DNA from: Mycolicibacterium crocinum
GTDB lineage: Bacteria; Actinomycetota; Actinomycetes; Mycobacteriales; Mycobacteriaceae
Reading direction: 5' to 3'
DNA: 64,000 nucleotides
NCBI RefSeq assembly: GCF_022370635.2
Contig: NZ_CP092362.2
Span: forward strand, 62,001-126,000
In this document: positions 42,210-50,666 of the stretch, piece after piece
Position numbering within the stretch: the first letter of the stretch is position 1
How the letters are laid out: each line of letters opens with the position of its first letter
Translations under genes and position numbers: made by a program
The notes under the pieces: model-generated
Seen by the model: the letters and a program-made list of their open reading frames with translations, nothing else
The model's database searches: none
Told to the model about the DNA's origin: nothing

Positions 42210-42698
42210 ATGACCCTATCCCGTGACGAGCTTGACGATTTCGCCGAAAGCATGGCGCGCGCAGGAGATCGCGACCACCAGCACGTATCCGAAGAGCACC
42301 TCGTCGTGAGCTCCACCGAGGCACACTGGATCCAGACCGGAAGCCCATCAGAAATTGGATTGCTTCTGCGGATACCCGCCCGCTCCATTGAGTTTTTTCT
42401 GCAGAAGATCCCCGCCGGTGCGGGCAGTGACCTTCATCGACACGTACACGAGTCAATTCACTTCGTGCAACATGGCTCGGGCTGGTCGGAGATCGGCGAT
42501 CAACGCGTGACGTGGAGCGCAGGCGACTTCGTTTATACGCCGCCGTGGGTGTGGCATCGCCACTATGCCGACGACCAACTGGACGTCGAGATGATCGTCA
42601 TCGAGAACTCCCGCCTCTTGGCTGCCGTGGACGCAACCCAGAGGGAAAGCAGGGGCAACGTTAGCTTCGCCGAGGCTTTCGGCGTCGCCGACACGTAA
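42210..42698 (+). CDS. Cupin-domain protein
   Basis: This protein of 162 residues starts at ATG 42210 behind AGAGGAG. It is a single cupin: motif 1 is GAGSDLHRHVHESIHFVQHG (two His plus a third), motif 2 is GDFVYTPPWVWHRHYAD. It may bind Fe(II) or Mn(II) and act as a small dioxygenase, isomerase or sensor; it is much shorter than the two-cupin ring-cleaving enzyme at 49563. It lies 43 bp after pcaJ on the same strand and is probably cotranscribed. Reaction unknown. Confidence 0.75.
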   Translation: MTLSRDELDDFAESMARAGDRDHQHVSEEHLVVSSTEAHWIQTGSPSEIGLLLRIPARSIEFFLQKIPAGAGSDLHRHVHESIHFVQHGSGWSEIGDQRVTWSAGDFVYTPPWVWHRHYADDQLDVEMIVIENSRLLAAVDATQRESRGNVSFAEAFGVADT

Positions 42699-42922
42699 GC
42701 AGTGGAGAAATTGTCAAGGGAATCGCTTCGAAGGGCGCTTGACGACGGCGGTCAAACACACGGCGGCCGGTCAACCCATCCACGGCGCTAATGTCCAGCC
42801 GCCCTGCAACTTTCGTGGCCGCGGCGCCTCCCGGCGAAGCAGGCGGCCTGATCTGCACCCGTGTTGTCGGCCCACGGGTTGTGCGAGTAAAGCGCAAAGT
42901 GATCACGATGCGGTCACATGCG

Positions 42923-43393
42923 TTATTCGTCGAACCCTTCATCTGGGATAGCAAACGCCGCCCTGGCGTTGTCGTTGAGATTTGCAAATCCATCGATAAC
43001 CACCCGGGCCACGCGGGTCTCATGGTCGACAATGCGGATCAGCCACGTGTGAAAGGCCGCACCGGTGAATTCTTCGCTGACCGGCGAAGGAGCTCTCCAG
43101 CGACGGAAGAAGAACTCGAGTCGTGTCGTCAGCTCGATGACATCCTCCTGCACCGGAACGTAGGAAAGTACTTGACGCAGTTCGAGGCGTTCGTCGAAAA
43201 TCCCGTCCCGCTGCGTGAGATACAACCGCAGACCATTGAGTCCCTTCCATTGGTGGCCGCCGCGAAAGCCGATTTCGAAGTCGTCTGTGAGGACGGTTGC
43301 GAACATTTGCTCGGCCGGCGAGTGGCGCTGTTCTAAGCGCAGGTAGTCATCGATCGTCGAAACGAACGCCGGCAGGTCGGGGGTACTCGGCAC
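42923..43393 (-). CDS. NTF2/SnoaL-like protein
   Basis: This is a protein of 156 residues. The cone-fold pattern of the NTF2-like superfamily is visible (DYLRLEQRHSPAEQMFATVL, TDDFEIGFRGGHQWKGLNGL, FHTWLIRIVDHETRVARVVID). The closest themes are SnoaL-like isomerases and dioxygenase small subunits, but it lacks the typical beta-subunit arginine-histidine motif. Function unknown. It runs left, between the cupin gene (convergent, 224-bp gap without a gene) and the IclR gene, with which it may share control. Confidence 0.65.
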   Translation of the reverse strand: MPSTPDLPAFVSTIDDYLRLEQRHSPAEQMFATVLTDDFEIGFRGGHQWKGLNGLRLYLTQRDGIFDERLELRQVLSYVPVQEDVIELTTRLEFFFRRWRAPSPVSEEFTGAAFHTWLIRIVDHETRVARVVIDGFANLNDNARAAFAIPDEGFDE

Positions 43394-43417
43394 AGAACAT
43401 CTCCTTTGCCAATGTAG

Positions 43418-44221
43418 TTAGATCAGCTTAGTAGCAAGCTCTGCGGCAGCTTCGCCGATGATGCCAGCTACTTTGCGGACATGTGATGGCCGTAACCGAT
43501 AGCTCGGCGCTGATGCATTTAGTGCCAGCCTCACGTCGGGACCTCTTGCAGGTATGGCGACAGCAACGGATGCGACACCTTCTTCGCTTTCCTCCCTACT
43601 GGTCGCGAAACCGCTCTTTCTGACCTCTACCAACTCGGCGCACAACTGGGTGAGGGTGCTCACTGAATTCTGGGTGAGTTGTTCCAAATTTGGGTCAGGG
43701 TACAGTTTGTGAAGCTCTTCATCGGAGAAGTTGGCAAGCATGGCCTTACCGGTCGACGTGCAGTGTGCAGGCATGGTCCTACCCAGGCGCGATACCACCC
43801 GCACGGCGGACGGGCTCTCGAGCGCCGCGATGAAGCGGACCGACGTGCCATCCAGCATCCCGATATGCACTGTTTCCTGCAGCGCATCGCTGAGCTGGCG
43901 CAGAATCGGAGCTGCGACGCGCGGTATATCCATTCTGGCGAAAACAGCGAACGCCACCCCGGTCAAGGCCGGTCCGGGCAGATAAGCCTTGCTGATCGGA
44001 TCCTGGCGGACGAAACCGCGATACTGAAGCATCGATAACAGCCGATGCGCAGTCGACGATGCCACGTCTAGATAGACGCTTGCCTCGGTAAGACGGACCT
44101 CTGATCGTTCACCCAGGAGTAGAAGTAGGCGAAGAGCGTTGTCGACAGACTCGATCGGATACTGAGGCGGTTTAGCGGTACCGAGTTGATCCATTTGTCG
44201 CGTTTGCGCCGGTCTCTGCAT
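43418..44221 (-). CDS. IclR-family regulator divergent from dioxygenase operon 2
   Basis: The start is placed at ATG 44219-44221 behind GGGGAGG, giving 267 residues. The helix-turn-helix is at about 24-75 (NALRLLLLLGERSEVRLTEA, DVASSTAHRLLSML). The effector domain includes LRQLSDALQETVHIGMLDGTSVRF and MPAHCTSTGKAML. A related position is taken by the regulator PhtR in mycobacterial phthalate operons. Palindromes of similar sequence just downstream of the promoters of operon 2 and of the 49563 gene make both operons candidate targets. Confidence 0.85.
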   Translation of the reverse strand: MQRPAQTRQMDQLGTAKPPQYPIESVDNALRLLLLLGERSEVRLTEASVYLDVASSTAHRLLSMLQYRGFVRQDPISKAYLPGPALTGVAFAVFARMDIPRVAAPILRQLSDALQETVHIGMLDGTSVRFIAALESPSAVRVVSRLGRTMPAHCTSTGKAMLANFSDEELHKLYPDPNLEQLTQNSVSTLTQLCAELVEVRKSGFATSREESEEGVASVAVAIPARGPDVRLALNASAPSYRLRPSHVRKVAGIIGEAAAELATKLI

Positions 44222-44610
44222 GACAGAAAGGGTACCTCCCCTGAGGAACGAGTGAGGCCTGCCGCGCAATTGGTGACTCTTGCGCGATCGGAAGCCCGGG
44301 TACCTGGAGTCAAGTATCGTCAGCGCCGCCCGGATCGTTCCGCTCAGCCTCGGGTGCATTCGCGTTCGGCGAAGGCGACCTGGCCACCCAGGACGCCTCC
44401 CCTTGATAGCGGGCTCGCGGGCGGTTGGGTCATCGGCTTAACGGTCTCGATCATGCGAAACGCGCTCGTGAACTCCACGTCGAACTTGCTGCGTATTTCT
44501 CGGGCCACGAGTGCTTTCCATAGCACACCTCACCCGTCGTCGGCGTCCTTCGCGCTCGTGGCGGTCCGGCCGGTGGAGAAACCGCGCCTGCGCCGACGCG
44601 CCCGTGAGGG
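44222..44610. other. Leader part of the divergent region, no recognised gene
   Basis: About 390 bp lie between the IclR start and the promoter of operon 2. A minus-strand frame reading LWKALVAREIRSKFDVEFTS around 44430-44525 looks slightly protein-like but has no start site and no known relative. I see no other feature. Confidence 0.3.
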
Positions 44611-44655
44611 TTGACTGCACTGCGCAGAAAACCCCATAATCTCTGCTGTACAGAG
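44611..44655 (+). promoter_or_regulatory. Promoter of dioxygenase operon 2 with overlapping palindrome
   Basis: TTGACT (44611-44616) and CATAAT (44635-44640) are separated by 18 bases and form a good -35/-10 pair. Immediately after the -10 box comes CTCTGCTGTACAGAG (44641-44655), with perfect CTCTG/CAGAG arms, placed over the expected transcription start. This position suits a repressor, most simply the divergent IclR protein. Confidence 0.6.
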
Positions 44656-44738
44656 TTGACTTCCACCTATCAGTGAAGGCCCGTGGTTCGGGTGGGTCGG
44701 GTCGGGTCTCCTCGCCGAACGACGGGAGTAGGCGTTTG

Positions 44739-46190
44739 ATGGATCACAGTGAAGTCTTGGCGGATGTGCGCCGGGGCATGATTCCTGCGTACATGTACAA
44801 CGACAGCGAGATCTTTGAGCTCGAGAAGCAGCGGCTGTTCAGCCGCGCGTGGTTGTTCGTGGCGCACGAGTCCGAGATTCCGCAGCCGGGGGATTACGTC
44901 GTTCGGCGAGTACTGCAGGATTCATTCATCGTTGCTCGTGATTCGGCGGGCGAAGTCCGCGTGATGTTCAATATGTGCCTGCATCGGGGAATGCAGATCT
45001 GTCGGGCGGAGATGGGCAACGCGTCGAACTTCAGGTGCCCGTATCACGGTTGGACTTATCGGAACGACGGCCGGATCCTCGGGCTGCCATTTCACCAGGA
45101 GGCATACGGGGGCGACGCAGGGTTCAACAAGTCGGGCCAAACTCTGCTGCCTGCGCCGAGCGTGTCCAGCTATAACGGGCTGATCTTCCTGTCCATGGAT
45201 CCGGATGCGGAGTCGCTCGAGGAGTATCTGGGTGATTTCAAGTTCTATCTCGATTTCTATACCAAGCAGGGCCCCAACGGCCTCGAGGTGCGGGGCCCGC
45301 AGCGCTGGCGAGTGAAGGCCAACTGGAAGATCGCCGCGGAGAATTTTGCCGGGGACATGTATCACACCCCCCAGACGCACACGTCGGTCGTGGAGATCGG
45401 TCTGTTCCGGGAGCCCAAGGCCCACAAGCGAAAAGACGGCGCCACATACTGGGCGGATAAAGGCGGGGGCACCACCTACAAGCTGCCCGAAGGAAGCTTC
45501 GAGGACCGGATGGACTACGTCGGTTACCCGCCTGAGATGATCGATCGCGCACGAGCGACCTGGACTGCGCGGCAGCAACAGGTGGTAGGTGCCGACGGCT
45601 TCATGATCTCGGCGGCGACGTGTTTTCCGAATCTCAGCTTCGTGCACAACTGGCCCAAGGTCGAGGACGGCGATGACGTCTTGCCCTTCATTTCTCTTCG
45701 GCTGTGGCAGCCGATCAGTGAGAAGGAGACCGAGGTGCTGTCGTGGTTTGCAGTGGATTCTGATGCGCCGGCAGAGTTCAAGGCGAACTCCTACAAGGCT
45801 TATCTGATGTGTTTTGGGTCCACGGGGATGTTCGAACAAGACGATGTTGAGAACTGGGTTTCGATGACCAACACTGCTGGGGGGTCGATGGCTCGCCGGC
45901 TGCGGCTGAACAGTCGGATGGGACTGCTCGCAGATGACACGCCGGTGGTCGACAAACTCACCAGTGCTCAGTTCCACGGGCCGGGGTACGCCCAGCTCGG
46001 CTACAACGAAAATAATCAGCGGCAATTGCTGAGATTGTGGGCCGACTATCTGGAAAAGCCGCCACTGCACGTCGACCCCGCTACGGTGCTCACCGACAAC
46101 CCGCACGGGATTGAGCCGATAACGCAGACCAACGGCCAACGCTGCGCCGGTAGCGCCTCCGAGCCCGATCCGACGTCGGTGACACTGTGA
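44739..46190 (+). CDS. Rieske ring-hydroxylating dioxygenase alpha subunit, operon 2
   Basis: This protein of 483 residues starts at ATG 44739 behind GGGAGTAGG. The Rieske ligands are C80, H82, C100 and H103 (NMCLHRGMQI, CPYHGWTY). ENFAGDMYHTPQTH supplies D206, H209 and H214. It is clearly related to the operon 1 alpha subunit but differs in the substrate-pocket half, including an inserted segment near AHKRKDGATYWADKGGGTTY. The order alpha-beta-small protein-dehydrogenase-ferredoxin-reductase matches the mycobacterial phthalate 3,4-dioxygenase operon phtAaAbBAcAd, so phthalate is a reasonable but unproven substrate. Confidence 0.88.
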   Translation: MDHSEVLADVRRGMIPAYMYNDSEIFELEKQRLFSRAWLFVAHESEIPQPGDYVVRRVLQDSFIVARDSAGEVRVMFNMCLHRGMQICRAEMGNASNFRCPYHGWTYRNDGRILGLPFHQEAYGGDAGFNKSGQTLLPAPSVSSYNGLIFLSMDPDAESLEEYLGDFKFYLDFYTKQGPNGLEVRGPQRWRVKANWKIAAENFAGDMYHTPQTHTSVVEIGLFREPKAHKRKDGATYWADKGGGTTYKLPEGSFEDRMDYVGYPPEMIDRARATWTARQQQVVGADGFMISAATCFPNLSFVHNWPKVEDGDDVLPFISLRLWQPISEKETEVLSWFAVDSDAPAEFKANSYKAYLMCFGSTGMFEQDDVENWVSMTNTAGGSMARRLRLNSRMGLLADDTPVVDKLTSAQFHGPGYAQLGYNENNQRQLLRLWADYLEKPPLHVDPATVLTDNPHGIEPITQTNGQRCAGSASEPDPTSVTL

Positions 46191-46786
46191 GCGTCGACGG
46201 CCGCGAGGGCGCTAGTCGGCACATTCCGCCACCGGTGCTTGGTGCGCACGCTGCGCGCGATCAACGAATCGGGGACGCCCTATGGTTCGACGATGCTCGT
46301 CACCTTGAGGCGCACCGGTTCCTCGTAAACGAGGCTTACCTTCTCGACGCCCAAGATTACGAGGCCTGGCTGGATCTGCTGACCGAGGACGTTCATTACC
46401 TGATGCCGGTGCGGGTCACCACCGCGGCGGGGGCCGGATTCGATACCTCACCGGGAATGGCGCATTTTGACGAGAACAAATACTCCCTGAGTCGCCGGGT
46501 AGCCCGGTTCGCGACCGAGCATGCCTGGACTGAGGACCCCCCGTCGCGGCTGCGTCACTTCATCACCAATGTGCGCACGTTTCTCGCCGACGATGCCAAC
46601 CACCTGATCGTCGACAGCGCTGAGCTGCTGTTCCGCAGTCGCGGCGACGTCAACGAATCCACACTTGTCTCCTGCGGGCGAGAAGATCTCCTACGCCGCG
46701 ACGGGGACGCCCTCAAACTCGCCCGCCGGACGATCTTCGTCGATGAATCAGTGCTGCGGATGCAGAACCTGGCGGTGTTTTTATGA
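46187..46786 (+). CDS. Ring-hydroxylating dioxygenase beta subunit, operon 2
   Basis: This protein of 199 residues starts at GTG 46187, overlapping the alpha stop by four bases. It has the NTF2-like beta-subunit pattern (RFLVNEAYLLDAQDYEAWLD, HYLMPVRVTT, EHAWTEDPPSRLRHFITNVR, then ARRTIFVDESVLRMQNLAVFL). The first 40 residues are a longer N-terminal extension than in the operon 1 subunit. It overlaps the small-protein gene by ATGA. Confidence 0.88.
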   Translation: MSVDGREGASRHIPPPVLGAHAARDQRIGDALWFDDARHLEAHRFLVNEAYLLDAQDYEAWLDLLTEDVHYLMPVRVTTAAGAGFDTSPGMAHFDENKYSLSRRVARFATEHAWTEDPPSRLRHFITNVRTFLADDANHLIVDSAELLFRSRGDVNESTLVSCGREDLLRRDGDALKLARRTIFVDESVLRMQNLAVFL

Positions 46787-47067
46787 CCCCGAACCGATCC
46801 GGCGAGGGTGCGCACGCACTACCGCCTGACCGGATGCCCGGGGCGACCGGTCACGCACTCAGCATCGCCAACGAATTCGCCGAGGTCGTCGTGCGTCGGG
46901 TCGACACCCGCAATGGGGCACGTCTGTTGATTCAGTCACCGAAATCGGGGCGGTGGGTGTCGCTTGATGCCCTCGAGGCTGAGGCGCTGACTTGGCAGAA
47001 TCCTGCCACCTTGGCGGCGATGGTGGGAAACGCACACGCGCCGTTGATCCTGGGGGACGATGCATGA
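46783..47067 (+). CDS. Small unnamed protein of dioxygenase operons, copy 2
   Basis: This is a protein of 94 residues. After a variable Pro/Gly-rich start it reads SIANEFAEVVVRRVDTRNGA, RLLIQSPKSGRWVSLDALEA and EALTWQN, aligning with the 72-residue operon 1 protein over about 50 positions. No Cys cluster, nucleotide-binding glycine motif or membrane segment is present. It overlaps both the beta-subunit gene and the dehydrogenase gene (ATGA each), so it is made in step with the enzyme. Function unknown. Confidence 0.75.
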   Translation: MTPNRSGEGAHALPPDRMPGATGHALSIANEFAEVVVRRVDTRNGARLLIQSPKSGRWVSLDALEAEALTWQNPATLAAMVGNAHAPLILGDDA

Positions 47068-47870
47068 CGGGCTGGCTGGCGGGCAAACGCGCGTTGATCG
47101 TCGGGGCAGGTTCGGGTATCGGACGGGCCACCGTCGACGCGTTTCTGGCCGAGGGTGCCCAAGTGGCCGCGCTCGACCACGACAGCGACAAATGCGCGGC
47201 GCTGCGCCAGCAGCTTCCCGACACTCCGGTGATTGAGGGCGACGCGACCACCCGCGATGCCAACGACGAAGCCGTGCGGGTCGCCGTCGACGTTTTCGGC
47301 GGACTCGACACCCTTGTCAACTGCGTTGGGATCTTCGATTTCTACCGCGGCGTTCAGGACATCCCCGTCGAACGGATCGACGAAGCGTTCGACGAGATGT
47401 TCCGTATCAACGTCCTAAGCCATATTCACTCGGTCAAGGCCGCAGTGCCGGCCCTCATGGCCGAGGACGGCGCCTCGATCGTGCTCACCGAGTCGACGTC
47501 GTCGTTTTATCCAGGACGGGGCGGGATGCTGTATGTGTCCTCGAAGTTCGCGGTGCGCGGCCTGCTCACTGCGCTGGCTCACGAACTCGCGCCGAGGATC
47601 CGGGTCAACGGCGTGGCGCCCGGAGGCACGTTGAACACCGACCTGCGCGGACTCGACAGCCTTGACCTCGGCACCCGCCGTCTGGACGCGGCACCGAACC
47701 GGGCCCGTGATCTCGCCGCGCGCACACCGCTGGGCGTGGCCCTATCCGGTGACGACCACGCCTGGAGCTACGTCTTCCTCGCTTCGCAGCGCTCCCGCGG
47801 AATCACCGGCGAGACAATCCATCCCGACGGCGGCTTCGGCCTCGGGGCCACCCGGCCGACCAGCGCCTAA
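47064..47870 (+). CDS. cis-Dihydrodiol dehydrogenase (SDR family), operon 2
   Basis: This protein of 268 residues has VGAGSGIGRATVDAFLAEGA (NAD site), VNCVGIFDFYRG and the catalytic LYVSSKFAVRGLLTALAHEL (Tyr and Lys). It is related to the operon 1 dehydrogenase (shared GIFD, ELAP.IRVNGVAPGGT, NPDGG-like end). It would rearomatise the cis-dihydrodiol made by the operon 2 dioxygenase. In phthalate operons this position is phtB. Confidence 0.85.
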   Translation: MTGWLAGKRALIVGAGSGIGRATVDAFLAEGAQVAALDHDSDKCAALRQQLPDTPVIEGDATTRDANDEAVRVAVDVFGGLDTLVNCVGIFDFYRGVQDIPVERIDEAFDEMFRINVLSHIHSVKAAVPALMAEDGASIVLTESTSSFYPGRGGMLYVSSKFAVRGLLTALAHELAPRIRVNGVAPGGTLNTDLRGLDSLDLGTRRLDAAPNRARDLAARTPLGVALSGDDHAWSYVFLASQRSRGITGETIHPDGGFGLGATRPTSA

Positions 47871-47899
47871 TCACTGCAAACACAAGAGAAGAGGAACAG

Positions 47900-48100
47900 A
47901 TGGGCGGAGTCATCAAGGCTGACCGGACAGCATGCCAGGGATACGCGAACTGTGTCATCGCCGCCGAGGACTACTTCGACATCGACGATCGAGGACTCGT
48001 CGTGGCGCGAAAGACGGTGGTCCCCACGGAGGACAGGGTCCGAGTCGAGGAGGCAGCACGCAGCTGTCCCGTCGCCGCCCTGCACGTCGCTGACGAATGA
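47900..48100 (+). CDS. Single-cluster ferredoxin, operon 2
   Basis: This protein of 66 residues has C-Q-G-Y-A-N-C (about 12-18) and a distant CPVAAL, the single [3Fe-4S]/[4Fe-4S] ferredoxin type with a Tyr/Ala-substituted first motif. AGAAGAGGA precedes ATG 47900. It feeds electrons to the dioxygenase from the reductase encoded next, with which it overlaps by four bases. Confidence 0.85.
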   Translation: MGGVIKADRTACQGYANCVIAAEDYFDIDDRGLVVARKTVVPTEDRVRVEEAARSCPVAALHVADE

Positions 48101-49338
48101 CCTCACGGGTTGTCATCGTCGGCAGTTCTGTTGGCGGAGTCCGCACGGCCCAATCGCTGCGCTCGGAAGGATTCGACGGCGACATCGTTCTGGTAGGCGA
48201 AGAGACAGTACTGCCCTACGACAAGCCACCCTTGTCCAAGGCGTTGCTCGCTGGCGCCAGCGACGCTGCGGCCGTGACGCTACTCACCGAGGAAGATGCC
48301 GATCGCGACCACATTAAACTTCGGCTCGGCCACCGTGCGATCCGAGTGGACTTGGCAGCCGGGCAGGTGGAACTCGCCGACCACGAGCCGGTGCATTTCG
48401 ACAAGCTTGTGGTGGCTACCGGCGCCAGCGCGCGGCCGTCCCCATGGGGTCAGGGACCGGGCATCCATGTGCTTCGAACCCTAGAGGACTGTCTGCGGTT
48501 ACGAGCCGATCTCCTCGCCGGTGGCCATCTCGTCGTCATCGGGGGCGGATTCATCGGGGCCGAGGTCACGTCGACCGCGCGGTCGCTGGGCCTGGAAGTC
48601 ACGGTTGTCGACCCGCTGCCGGTGCCGATGAGCCGGGTGCTAAACACCGAAATCGGTGGACGGTTCGTGGATCTGCACCGACGCCACGGCGTGCGCACGC
48701 GGTTCGGCGCGGGCGTCGAAGCGGTCGACGGCGAGTCCGGAGATCTTCGTGTGCGCCTGACCGACGGCACGGTTCTGGAAGCCGCCACGGTGGTGGTCGG
48801 AATCGGGGCGGTCCCCAATGACGGCTGGCTGACGTCGTCGGGACTCGTCATCGATGACGGCCTAGTCTGCGACGAATACTGTCGTTCCGTCACCGCTGAA
48901 AACGTCTACGCAGTCGGCGACGTGTCGCGTTGGTTTCACCGGGGCCGGGGCGGGGCGGTGCGCACAGAACACTGGACCAACGCGGTCGACCAGGCCGCCT
49001 GCGTCGCGCACAACATCACGCATCCCCGAGATCTGCGCTCCTACGAGCCGGTCGAGTACGTATGGAGCGACCAGCACGACTGGAAGATCCAGGTCGCCGG
49101 CCGGACCACTGGTCTCGGAGACCATGTCATTGTCGGAGACCCGCTGAACGACAACCGCTTTGCAGCGCTCTACACCGAAGGCGACCAACAGTTGAGTGGC
49201 GCGGCGATCGTCAACTGGCCACGCGCACTGATCGAGTGCAGGCGCGCACTGCGGGCCGGGAGCAATCTCGAGAGCTTGCAGACAAAGCTCGAGGCCTTGA
49301 CGAACTCAACGAATATCGTGGGCACCCCGCCACGATGA
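48097..49338 (+). CDS. FAD-dependent ferredoxin reductase, operon 2
   Basis: This protein of 413 residues, the same length as its operon 1 relative, has VVIVGSSVGGVRTAQSLRSEG (FAD), LPYDKPPLSKALLAG, LVVIGGGFIGAEVTSTARSLG (NAD(P)H) and AENVYAVGDVSRW. In the first motif a serine pair replaces the usual G-G of the FAD loop, which is seen in other members. It transfers electrons from NADH to the small ferredoxin. It is the last gene of operon 2. Confidence 0.88.
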   Translation: MTSRVVIVGSSVGGVRTAQSLRSEGFDGDIVLVGEETVLPYDKPPLSKALLAGASDAAAVTLLTEEDADRDHIKLRLGHRAIRVDLAAGQVELADHEPVHFDKLVVATGASARPSPWGQGPGIHVLRTLEDCLRLRADLLAGGHLVVIGGGFIGAEVTSTARSLGLEVTVVDPLPVPMSRVLNTEIGGRFVDLHRRHGVRTRFGAGVEAVDGESGDLRVRLTDGTVLEAATVVVGIGAVPNDGWLTSSGLVIDDGLVCDEYCRSVTAENVYAVGDVSRWFHRGRGGAVRTEHWTNAVDQAACVAHNITHPRDLRSYEPVEYVWSDQHDWKIQVAGRTTGLGDHVIVGDPLNDNRFAALYTEGDQQLSGAAIVNWPRALIECRRALRAGSNLESLQTKLEALTNSTNIVGTPPR

Positions 49339-49487
49339 CGAGCCTCATTTGGAAAAAGGGTCTGGACGCCAAGCGACGGTGCGTGCCTGGGCTTCCGAGA
49401 TGCCGAAATCTCCGCCGAACGGATGACTTAGCTGCTTTGTTGGATGGGGGCGGCTACCGCGGGTCCACTGCGCCCGGTACAGCGCTA

Positions 49488-49530
49488 TTGACGAGATCCA
49501 TCCGTTGCGGTTAGTCTCTTTTTGACAGAG
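49488..49530 (+). promoter_or_regulatory. Promoter of the ring-cleavage operon with IclR-type site
   Basis: TTGACG (49488-49493) and TTAGTC (49511-49516) are 17 bases apart. CTCTTTTTGACAGAG (49516-49530) overlaps the -10 end and matches the CTCT and ACAGAG arms of the operon 2 site at 44641. A further CTGTT/AACAG inverted repeat follows at about 49533-49548. The shared layout suggests common control of both operons. The remaining gap from 49339 holds no gene. Confidence 0.5.
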
Positions 49531-49562
49531 TGCTGTTCTGGATAACAGAGAAGGGGTAGCCC

Positions 49563-50648
49563 ATGTCGACCGCCGAGATCTCAACGCTTCAAGAGTTCGA
49601 CGTCGAGCTCGAGGCGGTCAATCTTCGGGGGCAATGGGTCTATGACGAGGTGCTCGAAAGCGTCGTCGGCGGCCCCAAACCCGCTGGTGTCCCATTCCTG
49701 TGGCGGTGGCAGGATGTCCACGCGAAGCTCTTGAAGTCGTGTGAAGTGATGCCCGAGAGTTTGACGGCGCGACGCAATCTCTCGTTCATCAATCCGGATG
49801 CCCGGGGAACCACGCACACCATGAACATGGGTATGCAGATGCTCAAGCCCGGCGAGATTGCCTATGCGCACCGCCATACCATGGCGGCGCTGCGGTTCGC
49901 TATTCAAGGCGGCCCCGGCCTGGTGACTGTGGTGGATGGCGAGCCTTGTCAAATGGACACCTACGACCTGGTTCTGACCCCTCGCTGGACGTGGCATGAC
50001 CATGAGAATGCCACCTCGGAGAACGTCGTTTGGCTCGACGTGCTGGACATCGGATTGGTGCTCGGGCTGAATGTGCCCTTCTATGAGTCCTATGGCGAGA
50101 TGCGCCAACCTCAACGCGAGGACCCGGGAGAGCATCTCGCTGACCGCGGTGGGATGCTGCGCCCGGCGTGGGAGCAGGTCAAGGCGGCGAACTTTCCGTA
50201 CCGCTATCCTTGGCGTGACGTCGAGCGGCAGCTCCAGCGGATGGCGGGCCTTGCGGGCAGTCCCTACGACGGCGTAGTCCTGCGTTATGCGAACCCCGTT
50301 ACCGGCGGATCGACTATGCCAACGCTGGACTGCTGGGTGCAGTTGCTGCGGCCGGGCCAGCAGACCGAGGCCCATCGCCACACGTCGAGTGCCGTGTATT
50401 TCGTCGTGCGCGGTGAGGGAACTACGGTTGTCGACGGGGTCGAACTCGACTGGGGGCCCCACGACAGCTTCGTGGTGCCCAACTGGAGCACCCATCACTT
50501 CGTCAACCGGTCGGCGGAAAATGCGTTGCTGTTCTCGGTCAACGACATCCCTACATTGAAGGCTCTCGATCTCTACTACGAAGAGCCCGAGCTGTCTTTG
50601 GGGACGCAGCCATTTCCGCCGGTCCCCGCTAACGTCCGAGCCCGCTGA
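49563..50648 (+). CDS. Two-cupin ring-cleaving dioxygenase, gentisate/1-hydroxy-2-naphthoate type
   Basis: This protein of 361 residues has two cupin domains: QMLKPGEIAYAHRHTMAALRF (iron His pair, about 95-115) and LRPGQQTEAHRHTSSAVYFV in the second half. This is the gentisate 1,2-dioxygenase family, which also includes salicylate 1,2-dioxygenase and PhdI, the enzyme that opens 1-hydroxy-2-naphthoate to trans-2'-carboxybenzalpyruvate. The next gene encodes a NahE/PhdJ-type hydratase-aldolase that would act on exactly that product, which favours the PhdI role over gentisate cleavage. Confidence 0.82.
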   Translation: MSTAEISTLQEFDVELEAVNLRGQWVYDEVLESVVGGPKPAGVPFLWRWQDVHAKLLKSCEVMPESLTARRNLSFINPDARGTTHTMNMGMQMLKPGEIAYAHRHTMAALRFAIQGGPGLVTVVDGEPCQMDTYDLVLTPRWTWHDHENATSENVVWLDVLDIGLVLGLNVPFYESYGEMRQPQREDPGEHLADRGGMLRPAWEQVKAANFPYRYPWRDVERQLQRMAGLAGSPYDGVVLRYANPVTGGSTMPTLDCWVQLLRPGQQTEAHRHTSSAVYFVVRGEGTTVVDGVELDWGPHDSFVVPNWSTHHFVNRSAENALLFSVNDIPTLKALDLYYEEPELSLGTQPFPPVPANVRAR

Positions 50649-50666
50649 CGATTCACGAGAGAGGCA

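Noticed and set aside
44922..46139. Minus-strand open frame opposite the operon 2 alpha subunit (405 codons)
   Set aside because: His/Arg/Gln-rich shadow without any motif; the plus strand holds complete dioxygenase ligands.
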